A stretch of 22,981 bases of DNA from a virus, in the IMG/VR virus record IMGVR_UViG_3300030118_000326, positions 1 to 22,981 of that record; one strand, given 5' to 3'. The first letter of the stretch is position 1. Each line of letters starts with the position of its first letter. The notes under the pieces were generated by a model. The model had not been told where the DNA came from. It did no database searches and saw only the letters and a list, made by a program, of their open reading frames with translations. Position numbers and translations under genes: made by a program. This document shows positions 15,847-21,976 of this stretch, piece after piece.

Positions 15847-16275
15847 CTACGCTATTCTTATAATAGCTGTACTTGCTGCTGCTGCAGGAAAAACTATTGT
15901 AAAGTCTCCAGCGGTTGAAGTTTTGTCTCCACCAAAATCTATAGTAGCTACTGATTTGTTAGAATCAGAACTATTATAAATCATACATCCTCTAGCCGTA
16001 ATTGTAGCTGTGCTAAAAGTCAGATCTGAAAAATCTGTAATAGCAGTAGTGCTATCCAACGTAGGAGTAACATTTGTTAGTGTTCCGCCTCCCGAAGAAT
16101 AATTAGTACCACTAGCTTCATTAGTGGTAGTAAAGGAAGTTGTAGTGGCTCCAAGAGTTGCAGAGCTTGTGTATAAAGCTAGTTTATAAGTATCTCCCGA
16201 ACTATTGGTAAAATTGTGATTACCAAGTAGCAACTCTTTCTTAAAACTAGAGGTTAATGTAGATGTAATAGCCAT
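15847..16275 (-). CDS. Conserved phage virion-type protein, 142 aa
   Basis: The protein begins with a short helix and then NHNFTNSSGDTYKLALYTSSATLG, a Thr/Ser-rich beta pattern I recall from many tailed phages in which it sits just before the fibre genes. The middle (NYSSGGGTLTNVTPTL) and C-terminus (GDFTIVFPAAAASTAIIRIA) are strand-forming. There is no signal or membrane span. AAAGGT upstream supports the ATG. The fold and place suggest a tail or fibre-attachment component that forms oligomeric beta structure; direct function is unknown. Confidence 0.65.
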   Translation of the reverse strand: MAITSTLTSSFKKELLLGNHNFTNSSGDTYKLALYTSSATLGATTTSFTTTNEASGTNYSSGGGTLTNVTPTLDSTTAITDFSDLTFSTATITARGCMIYNSSDSNKSVATIDFGGDKTSTAGDFTIVFPAAAASTAIIRIA

Positions 16276-16290
16276 AATTTACCTTTAATT

Positions 16291-16584
16291 TTATTTTATA
16301 GTTTTTGCTAATTCGTTTTCTCCACTTTTAATCAAATCTTGTTTCAAAGTGGATTGATATGATTTTATAGCATTTTTTATGTAAATTAAACAAACTTTAT
16401 AAATAACATCCTTAAAAGCTTTAGCTTGTTCTTTTACATGCGGTTCATTATCTTCAGAATAACCAACAATTTTTTCTGTTAATCTTTCCGCCCAAAACTC
16501 AGGAGTATGTCCTCCGTAGTTTGTTGTTTTTGTTTCAACTATACCAAGCTCAAAAGAAACTCCAGGGGTTATTTCATCTACCAT
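16291..16584 (-). CDS. Small helical phage protein (GGHTPEFWAERL family), 97 aa
   Basis: The motif TTNYGGHTPEFWAERLTEKIVG is a short block I recall from many marine tailed phages. It is followed by EPHVKEQAKAFKDVI and a C-terminal helical region. The protein is soluble and largely helical. It overlaps the upstream gene by seven bases, so translation is probably coupled. No activity can be assigned. Its repeated occurrence next to structural genes suggests a virion or assembly role. Confidence 0.6.
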   Translation of the reverse strand: MVDEITPGVSFELGIVETKTTNYGGHTPEFWAERLTEKIVGYSEDNEPHVKEQAKAFKDVIYKVCLIYIKNAIKSYQSTLKQDLIKSGENELAKTIK

Positions 16585-17315
16585 TTTTTTGGCTCTCCAA
16601 GAACATTAGGATCATTTCTATCTACCATAATAGGTGTTCTTTCTGGCCTAACTATGGAAGATTCATACTCACTTTTTTTCAAAACTTTTAATTTTTTTTC
16701 TTCGTCTAAAACAACCACCATAGGGTCTTTCAATCTATGGTAGCCATATAATTTATCTTGAGCATCCTCATTAGAATCTAATAAAGCAGAACTATTAGCC
16801 ACTTCTACTTGTATATCTTTGTGCATACATTTATCTAACCAAAATTCACAACAGCCTCTACCAGCTTCTGCAAAGTGCAAGTTTCCTTTGTAACTGAAAT
16901 CAATACCAAACAATTTTAAATTACCCACCTCATTCCAATAAGCAAAAGCTATTGCGTAAGCAACAGTATTATTTAAATAGTAACAATGACAGTCTCTGAC
17001 AATTTGTTGTATTGGATATTCAACTACTGGCGGACACCTTTCATCGACTACACAAGAATATATTGGTTTGTCATGTTCTTGAAGAAGTTTTCGCATAGTT
17101 TCTGTTTGACCACCAGCATCATCACTATCTAAAAATCTTGATGGCGGATCCATCATAAAAACTCTGTCATGAAAAATTACACTTGCGACTGAGTTTATAG
17201 CCCAAACTTCATCAAAGTGTATTCCGTGTGATTTAGCTAAGTTGTAATCGTGCCAACTTTTTCCCATACCTACTATAGCTATGGTTTTCCCTTTTAGGGA
17301 TTCTATCTTCTCCAT
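16578..17315 (-). CDS. Rossmann-like protein, resembling DUF115/MptE-type enzymes, 245 aa
   Basis: Starts with a strand-loop-helix TIAIVGMGKSWHDYNLAK (G16-x-G18-K-S), then a second unit with VWAINSVASVIFHDRVFMMD, and a third unit NNTVAYAIAFAYWNEVGNLKLFGIDFSY at about 115-142. That order, a G-x-G-x-S nucleotide-binding-like loop, W-A-x-N, MxDP, and a helix followed by LFGIDFSY, is what I associate with DUF115 / 6-hydroxymethylpterin-pyrophosphokinase-like folds, which are related to sialyltransferase-type glycosyltransferases. Many Cys are clustered later (GRGCCEFWLDKCMH). Whether it is an enzyme that modifies a sugar or nucleotide, or a structural relative, cannot be told. The presence of such a gene between adaptor and fibre genes is unusual in a purely structural block. 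Confidence 0.55.
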   Translation of the reverse strand: MEKIESLKGKTIAIVGMGKSWHDYNLAKSHGIHFDEVWAINSVASVIFHDRVFMMDPPSRFLDSDDAGGQTETMRKLLQEHDKPIYSCVVDERCPPVVEYPIQQIVRDCHCYYLNNTVAYAIAFAYWNEVGNLKLFGIDFSYKGNLHFAEAGRGCCEFWLDKCMHKDIQVEVANSSALLDSNEDAQDKLYGYHRLKDPMVVVLDEEKKLKVLKKSEYESSIVRPERTPIMVDRNDPNVLGEPKKW

Positions 17316-17325
17316 TTTACCTCCT

Positions 17326-18000
17326 CTAAGTTGTTTGTGAACGTAGGGAGTCGTAACGGTATTCGTCTCTTCTTCCTCTACCTTCTGCTCTATTTTTTAG
17401 TCTTGAAATTTCTTCTTGGAATCTTCTTTCATATTGTTCTTGTAATTGTGCATCACCTTTCATAAATAAATATGCTTCAGACAAACAAGCAAAAAGTAAA
17501 CCATTTCTAGCATTTTGAGATAACCAAGTGCCAGTTGTACTAGAAACAAGTGATGCTGGTTTATAAATATATTGTAATTCTACGGTGTAATTACTATCAG
17601 GTACTGGCGCTAAAACTAACGTAGAACCATTACTAGATGCAGTAGATAACTCTTTGTCATAATCTGCATAATACAAAGGCTTACCTCTTAAAGAGCTATC
17701 TGTTGGATCTACAGTATATTCTTGCATGAAAGAAGAATGTTTTTTTTCTAAATATGTGTAATCTCCACTACCATCGACAACTGCAAGATAGGTGCTCAAA
17801 ATATAGTCTGAGGGCGCAGTTAAAAATCTATTACCAAGAGTTACATTACCTGAAACATTTTTTTTAAAAAAATCAAACTGAACTAATTCAAATATTCTTT
17901 CTTCTGCATTTTTAATAATGTCATCAAGGGTGCTGACAAAAGTAGTTTCATCATTCTCAACATAATTTTGTATCAAAGTTTTTAATTCAGTTAAGGTCAT
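17326..18000 (-). CDS. Head-tail adaptor-like protein 2 (SU10 adaptor / gp11-like), 224 aa
   Basis: The protein has an N-terminal helical region (LTELKTLIQNYVENDETTFV and IIKNAEERIFELVQFDFF), then LTAPSDYILSTYLAV, a Ser/Thr strand block, the segment LVLAPVPDSNYTVELQYIYKPASL, and C-terminal helices ending in an Arg-rich tail (AEGRGRRDEYRY). This alternation with P-S-D-Y and P-x-P...Y-I-Y-x-P is the style of podovirus adaptors that connect portal to nozzle. A second, differently sequenced protein of equal length is at 19368-20039. They would sit at the neck. Assignment to the family is by pattern, moderately sure. Confidence 0.7.
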   Translation of the reverse strand: MTLTELKTLIQNYVENDETTFVSTLDDIIKNAEERIFELVQFDFFKKNVSGNVTLGNRFLTAPSDYILSTYLAVVDGSGDYTYLEKKHSSFMQEYTVDPTDSSLRGKPLYYADYDKELSTASSNGSTLVLAPVPDSNYTVELQYIYKPASLVSSTTGTWLSQNARNGLLFACLSEAYLFMKGDAQLQEQYERRFQEEISRLKNRAEGRGRRDEYRYDSLRSQTT

Positions 18001-18016
18001 AATTTATTATATCAAA

Positions 18017-18811
18017 TTAAGGAGTATTTGCTTGTCCACCCATACCTGAGTGATTTGTACAATAGTAATAAAGTGTTGGCGCACCTACGGCTACAGTTAT
18101 TTGAGTGTAAGCACCTGAGCTACCAGGAGTACCATTGGTTGTTACGCCAGTTGTATATTCACTTCCACCGCCATGAGTGCCGTTGGCAGTAGTAGAAAAT
18201 CTTAATGGGTGCCCACCATTAGAAGAATCAGACTGATCAAATCTATAAGTCTCGCCTTCAGATAAGTTCAAAGTAGGACTTACTGAGCCATTTATATAAT
18301 ATTTATTACCGTAACCATACGAGTTAGTACCAGAAGCAACTGTTACTGTGTAAACAGTATCAGCACTAACAGTAGGACTACCTATGGCAGAAGTACCAGC
18401 TTGTCCACTTACTGAAACACTTTCAGTTATGTTCCCAGATACAGTAATAGAACCTAAAGCAGAGGTAACAGCTTGAGAATCTAATGTTTGAGTTACAGTA
18501 TTATCATTTTCTATAATACTGACAGAACCAACAGATGTATTACTTATTAATCCAAGTATTGTCCTACCAACTAAATCGTTGTTAGTTGAAACTCTGCCAT
18601 TACCAACCTCTAAATCTGTATCTGGTCTAGCCTCGTACAAAGCCTCGGGATCTATTATATTTCTTGTAGTTTCTAGTTGTGGGTGTTTTTCTTCATAACA
18701 AGAAGGACAAGTTTTTGCCCCATTCCATTCTTTTCTTAAATCTTTATATTTGTATTTAAAACCACATCTATCACATAAAGCGTATGCAAATTTGCCACTA
18801 GCATAAGCCAT
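18017..18811 (-). CDS. Zinc-ribbon protein with C-terminal cupredoxin-like domain, 264 aa
   Basis: Residues 13-38 carry two Cys pairs (CDRC at 13 and 16, CPSC at 35 and 38), a zinc ribbon. Residues 112-150 hold two TSA(L/I)GS strand repeats of the same type as the 296-aa protein at 9333-10223. Residues about 155-264 look like a cupredoxin: YTVTVASGT, LNLSEGETYRFDQSD, GGHPLRF (H201), and YYYCTNHSGMGG (C251, H254, M257). The spacing C-x2-H-x2-M is that of amicyanin. All four type-1 copper ligands are therefore present, though copper binding is not shown. I recall similar copies without a known role in marine phages. The gene overlaps the previous one by TAATG; it is probably a virion protein. 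Confidence 0.75.
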   Translation of the reverse strand: MAYASGKFAYALCDRCGFKYKYKDLRKEWNGAKTCPSCYEEKHPQLETTRNIIDPEALYEARPDTDLEVGNGRVSTNNDLVGRTILGLISNTSVGSVSIIENDNTVTQTLDSQAVTSALGSITVSGNITESVSVSGQAGTSAIGSPTVSADTVYTVTVASGTNSYGYGNKYYINGSVSPTLNLSEGETYRFDQSDSSNGGHPLRFSTTANGTHGGGSEYTTGVTTNGTPGSSGAYTQITVAVGAPTLYYYCTNHSGMGGQANTP

Positions 18812-19089
18812 TAGACTTTCCTCGTTTTTCTAATATCTTCTTTGCCTTTTTTAAATATATTTACAACTTGGTTCTTACCCATAACTTTAGCTCTTTGTTC
18901 ACCAACTGTTAATATTTGTATTTTTCTTGCAAATGGCTTATTGATTTTTTTTACTTTTGCAACAGTAGCTCTTGCATCTTTTGGGGTCGCAAATTTAATT
19001 TTTACGGTATCTTTAGGATTTTCATCCGTATATAAACGTCTGCCAGATCCTTTTGGTTTTTTTCCCGTTCCTTTTTTTGGGTCAGTCAT
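18811..19089 (-). CDS. Small basic protein, 92 aa
   Basis: The product is very rich in Lys/Arg, with a Gly/Lys/Pro N-terminus (TDPKKGTGKKPKGSGRRLYT), then TVKIKFATPKDARATVAKVKKI, KPFARKIQILTVGEQRAKVMG, and a Lys-rich tail. It is soluble, with no membrane span. It overlaps the upstream small membrane gene by 8 bases and the downstream cupredoxin gene by TAATG. The charge suggests nucleic acid contact or packaging in the capsid. No family can be named. Confidence 0.55.
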   Translation of the reverse strand: MTDPKKGTGKKPKGSGRRLYTDENPKDTVKIKFATPKDARATVAKVKKINKPFARKIQILTVGEQRAKVMGKNQVVNIFKKGKEDIRKTRKV

Positions 19090-19267
19090 TTTTTCTAGGC
19101 CCGTTACCTTTGTTATTGCCAGAGTCGTACTCAGTTAAAGCTTTATAATACTTTCTAGTTTCTATAGAAACTTTATACCAAAAAATATTCATACCTCTAG
19201 GATTTGAATTTTCACCTATCATAACAATAATGCAAAAAAATAAAATTATAAATAAAAGAAAATCCAT
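19082..19267 (-). CDS. Small membrane protein, 61 aa
   Basis: Residues 2-17 (DFLLFIILFFCIIVMI) form a membrane span at the very N-terminus; the remainder is polar, with KYYKALTEYDSG and a Lys/Asn tail. No Shine-Dalgarno is visible before the ATG, but the start lies only 2 bases after the stop of the 32-aa gene, so re-initiation is likely. The tight linkage on both sides makes this a likely real gene. Its function is unknown; it is not next to the lysis genes, which sit 10 kb away. Confidence 0.5.
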   Translation of the reverse strand: MDFLLFIILFFCIIVMIGENSNPRGMNIFWYKVSIETRKYYKALTEYDSGNNKGNGPRKND

Positions 19268-19269
19268 TT

Positions 19270-19368
19270 TTAAATATTACATAGTAGTTGTTGTTGCTTG
19301 ATAAGCTCTTCAAGTTCAACAAAATTTATCTGTTGTACTTGTTGAGGGCGACTTTCTGAAAAGCCCAT
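19270..19368 (-). CDS. Tiny Gln-rich peptide gene, 32 aa
   Basis: ATG at 19368 overlaps the stop of the adaptor gene as TAATG and has AGAGGTG upstream at good spacing. The frame encodes MGFSESRPQQ, then VQQINFVELEELIKQQQ, and ends LLCNI. Gln-rich with a helical C-terminal half. It fills the space between the adaptor and the membrane protein with no spare bases, which is the best argument that it is translated. No family or role can be assigned. Confidence 0.55.
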   Translation of the reverse strand: MGFSESRPQQVQQINFVELEELIKQQQLLCNI

Positions 19369-20039
19369 TAAACACCTCTTAAATGTGGCCTTATCCTAAA
19401 ACTAGCTCTATCTTCGTCCTGGTCAGCAGCCCTTCTAAATTCCTCTTCATAAATTGCTTTTAGTTCTGCTGTTCTTTGTGGAGCTCTTTTTATGCTTATG
19501 TAATAAGCAAGACCAGCTGCAAAACAAGGGTAAAATCTAAAAGGTAAATCCATAGTATTAGTTGCAGTATCAGCATCATCCATTCTAACTAATTTATTAA
19601 AAACCAATATGTCTGTGGAATTTTCAGGCGTTGGATAAATTTTAATAGCTGGAGTTGTTTGTTTATCAAAAAAGAATTGATTAGGTCTAGCCTTTGTATC
19701 TTTGTTTGGAATATTTAAATACTCGCTTCTGCTGATTCTACTCATATTGGTGTCTGTATTTACAGAGTTAGTTGTTCTTCTAACAACCATATCCAATATA
19801 TCAATTACATTAGTATTTAAACTATAACTATTTGTACCTTCCGTTACTGTTTGAGTAGTTTGCTCAATAGTCCATTGATTCAAACCTCTGTTAGCCCATT
19901 CAGCTAACATAATGTTTATGGATCTTTTGGCGGTTTTTAAATCATAACCAGTCCTAAGTTCAATACCACATCTTTCAAAAGCTTCTTCTATAAACTCTGT
20001 AACATTTGGTTCAAAATTTGTACTGCCTGATAACGCCAT
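19368..20039 (-). CDS. Head-tail adaptor-like protein 1, 223 aa
   Basis: N-terminal helices contain EFIEEAFERCGIELRTGYDLKTAKRS and then INIMLAEWANRGLNQWTIE, a block I know from podovirus adaptor proteins. After a strand region (TNSYSLNTNVIDILDMVVRR) comes the segment IKIYPTPENSTDILVFNKLVRM, and the C-terminal helices PFRFYPCFAAGLAYYISIKRAP and ELKAIYEEEFRRAADQDEDRA. The layout equals that of the 224-aa protein at 17326-18000, so there are two adaptor-like genes. It starts with TAATG overlap and its stop overlaps the 32-aa start in the same way. Role: the ring below the portal; which of the two contacts portal is unknown. Confidence 0.75.
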   Translation of the reverse strand: MALSGSTNFEPNVTEFIEEAFERCGIELRTGYDLKTAKRSINIMLAEWANRGLNQWTIEQTTQTVTEGTNSYSLNTNVIDILDMVVRRTTNSVNTDTNMSRISRSEYLNIPNKDTKARPNQFFFDKQTTPAIKIYPTPENSTDILVFNKLVRMDDADTATNTMDLPFRFYPCFAAGLAYYISIKRAPQRTAELKAIYEEEFRRAADQDEDRASFRIRPHLRGV

Positions 20040-20713
20040 TAATCTTCATATAAGTTATTAAAAGTTATTGCAGGATCTAAGTAACTTTCGTGTCCTTCAG
20101 CAGAATGTGTCCATTGTGAAGGTTTAAAGTCAGGAGCACCATCTCCTGTTACCCAAAGAGCTGGACTTGTAGCCCTTACTCTATTGTTTGGTAAGGCTAC
20201 TAAGTTACCTTTCCATTTACAATCTTCTGTTATATATAATACATGAGATTGTTTATGTTGTGCACTATCGTCAGCAATATCGGAGTCAGTATAATCAACA
20301 GTAAACAAATATCTGCCTTTAAAAAATTCGCCATCTAATTTACAAAGCCAAGGTGATGAGCTTACTCTATCCATAACTATTACTGAATGGTTTCTAGATT
20401 CACAATCCCAAGGTTGTGCAATATGATCTTCCATCGGTTCAGGAAAATCATCCATAGGAATATCAGCCACTAAAGCTTGGATAGGCATTCTAGCCCACAT
20501 AGCTCCGCCATGGATATTTGGCTCGTTGTTATCTTCACAATCTGACTCACAACCCGTAAAGACTACTTGAAAACTCAAAGACCTATCAGGAATAGTATTA
20601 ACTGCAATTACTAAAGCATGTAAATACTCGTCATGGTATTTTTCGTGATTGTGAGTAAATTCCCTTCTTACCCAACATTTAAAATGTGGGACATTACTAA
20701 GTAAGTATGACAT
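20039..20713 (-). CDS. Conserved marine phage protein of unknown function, 224 aa
   Basis: The start MSYLLSNVPHFKCWVRREF and the blocks YLHALVIAVNTIPDRSLSFQ, GGAMWARMPIQALVAD and QPWDCESRNHSVIVMDR are conserved in my memory of marine podovirus and cyanophage genomes, where the gene is always near the head and neck genes. There are several Cys and His residues, but no arrangement that I can call a known metal site. No signal, membrane span or coiled coil. No Shine-Dalgarno is visible before the ATG, and the 29-base gap is AT-rich. I cannot give a function. Confidence 0.6.
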   Translation of the reverse strand: MSYLLSNVPHFKCWVRREFTHNHEKYHDEYLHALVIAVNTIPDRSLSFQVVFTGCESDCEDNNEPNIHGGAMWARMPIQALVADIPMDDFPEPMEDHIAQPWDCESRNHSVIVMDRVSSSPWLCKLDGEFFKGRYLFTVDYTDSDIADDSAQHKQSHVLYITEDCKWKGNLVALPNNRVRATSPALWVTGDGAPDFKPSQWTHSAEGHESYLDPAITFNNLYED

Positions 20714-20742
20714 AAATGTAAGTTGTTTTTTAAACTAAAAAG

Positions 20743-21015
20743 TTATTTCTTTTTACTGTTTAGATTTAAAGCTCCGCCCTTAGATTTTTTCATCATAGAA
20801 CCCCCTTTTGATTTCTTCATTAAAGAACCACCTTTTGATTTCTTTAATATAGAACCACCTTTAGATCTCTTCATCATAGATCCGCCTTTTGATTTTTTCA
20901 TCATAGCTCCGCCTTTTGATTTTTTCATCATGGCTCCGCCCTTAGACTTCTTCATTAAAGCTCCGCCTTTGGACATCTTTCTTACGCTATAGCCTTTAGT
21001 TTTCTTATAAGTCAT
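20743..21015 (-). CDS. SKGG-repeat lysine-rich protein, 90 aa
   Basis: After a short start (TYKKTKGYSVRKM) the protein is made of repeats of nine residues, K-K/R-S-K-G-G-A/S-M/L/I-M/L. There are seven full units and a partial one, then ALNLNSKKK. Charge is strongly positive, with a Met/Leu pair in each unit. It has no known fold. It follows two basic proteins with GGFV/G-x-GA motifs that resemble the SKGG pattern, so a common role is possible. Nucleic-acid binding inside the capsid, or a Met-rich internal-virion peptide, are possible; neither is shown. Confidence 0.6.
   Translation of the reverse strand: MTYKKTKGYSVRKMSKGGALMKKSKGGAMMKKSKGGAMMKKSKGGSMMKRSKGGSILKKSKGGSLMKKSKGGSMMKKSKGGALNLNSKKK
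20771..20974 (-). repeat. Tandem 27-bp coding repeat
   Basis: Seven full 27-base units plus a partial unit, in frame within the SKGG-repeat gene. Units differ at several positions, mostly silent or conservative. Each full unit codes for nine residues. Confidence 0.85.
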
Positions 21016-21022
21016 TTTTACC

Positions 21023-21481
21023 TCAAGATATACTGGTTACTTTTTTACGGTCTTTCATGATGGCACCGCATCCATTGGCAACAAATCCGCCATTACTCAT
21101 TTTAACTCTATTTTGTTTCGACATAGCACTTTTAATTGCTTTATCTCTTGAGCCAAAATATTCATCTTTAGATGATTCTATTTTGCCATCGCCATCATAA
21201 TCTCTTTTTGCTTTTTTCATCGTAACCTCGCCTCCAGCGTTTAGTTTGTTAGAAACATTTATTGGTTTGCCTTTTCTTCTTGGGTTGGGATCTTTCTTTC
21301 TTTTTCTAGCTACTAGCTTTGCTCTTTCTTCTTTACTAAGACTGTTTGCTCTATTCCTTGGTAAACACTTAGGTTTTCCTTCTGATTTTTTTCTATCTCC
21401 ACATTTGCCTTTTATAGAACCATCAGCTCCAATTCTTACCCAATCTTCGTCTAACCAACTTTGTAATTGTCCTTTACTCAT
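21023..21481 (-). CDS. Basic protein with GGFV/GCGA C-terminus, 152 aa
   Basis: The start QLQSWLDEDWVRIGADGSIKG is followed by CGDRKKSEGKPKCLPR and basic helix RANSLSKEERAKLVARKRKK, an arrangement I recall from marine phage and virus proteins, though I cannot name the Pfam entry. Next is DYDGDGKIESSKDEYFGSRD, which resembles an EF-hand calcium loop. The C-terminus reads NGGFVANGCGAIMKDRKK. The ATG overlaps the upstream TGA as ATGA. Cys residues (CGD...KCLP) may form a metal or disulphide site. Function unknown; a capsid-internal basic protein is possible. Confidence 0.6.
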   Translation of the reverse strand: MSKGQLQSWLDEDWVRIGADGSIKGKCGDRKKSEGKPKCLPRNRANSLSKEERAKLVARKRKKDPNPRRKGKPINVSNKLNAGGEVTMKKAKRDYDGDGKIESSKDEYFGSRDKAIKSAMSKQNRVKMSNGGFVANGCGAIMKDRKKVTSIS

Positions 21482-21696
21482 CTTATTTTCTCTTTTAAAA
21501 CTGCTCCTTGTCCAGGAATAGAAACAAAACCACCATTTCTTTTTTTTGATTTACTAGCATAATTTGGATCCTTACAATATCTAGAAGCTGCTAAATTAGC
21601 ATAAGCACTTGGATAGACATCAAATGTTCTTTTAGCCCAAGCCTTACCTTCTGGACATATTTTTCCTTTACTTTTTGGTTTTTTATTATCACTCAT
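21478..21696 (-). CDS. Small basic protein with GGFV/GQGA C-terminus, 72 aa
   Basis: I chose the ATG at 21696 (MSDNKKPKSKG), one base after the stop of the 92-aa gene, rather than an in-frame ATG at 21735 that would overlap that gene by 38 bases. The conserved block KICPEGKAWAKRTFDVYPS followed by AYANLAASRYCKDP is one I recall from small marine phage proteins. The end is NGGFVSIPGQGAVLKEK, related to the end of the next protein. Two Cys residues are present. The stop overlaps the next ATG (ATGA). No function known. Confidence 0.6.
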   Translation of the reverse strand: MSDNKKPKSKGKICPEGKAWAKRTFDVYPSAYANLAASRYCKDPNYASKSKKRNGGFVSIPGQGAVLKEKIR

Positions 21697-21697
21697 A

Positions 21698-21976
21698 TTA
21701 ACAATCCCAATCTTTTCTAGCCCAATAGTTTGCACTACACCTATCGGTAGTGCCTTTCATACCAGCACTCCTTGAGCAATAAGATTTTTTTCTTGATTTA
21801 TCCCTTTTGTGCATACCTAATTTAGCATCACCAAAGGTAATTCTTTTTACTCTTTTGCTTTCGCTACTACACCCCATAACGAAAACTACTTTTCTTTTTT
21901 TTCCATAGCCAGGCTCCCCTTTACGGAGAGCTCTTGGACTATTTAAAGTTACTTTTTTGCCTTTATACTCAGCCAT
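21698..21976 (-). CDS. Small Lys/Arg-rich Cys protein, 92 aa
   Basis: Layout: KKVTLNSPRALRKGEPGYGK, then a strand KVVFVMGCSSES, VKRITFGDAKLGMHKRDKSR, and a Cys-rich C-terminus (YCSRSAG...DRCSANYWARKDWDC). The blocks K-G-E-P-G-Y-G-K, I-T-F-G-D and the Y-W-x-x-x-W end are a recurring pattern I recall from marine phages and large viruses. Four Cys residues (one in VMGCSS, three in the last 30) may hold a metal or disulphides. It overlaps the previous stop as TAATG. Function unknown. Confidence 0.6.
   Translation of the reverse strand: MAEYKGKKVTLNSPRALRKGEPGYGKKRKVVFVMGCSSESKRVKRITFGDAKLGMHKRDKSRKKSYCSRSAGMKGTTDRCSANYWARKDWDC

Noticed and set aside
20771-20974. CRISPR-like array
   Set aside because: The 27-base units are contiguous without spacers and are in frame inside a gene.
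21697-21735. Longer start for the 72-aa gene at 21735
   Set aside because: It would overlap the preceding gene by 38 bases; the ATG at 21696, one base after the upstream stop, fits the packing of all neighbours.
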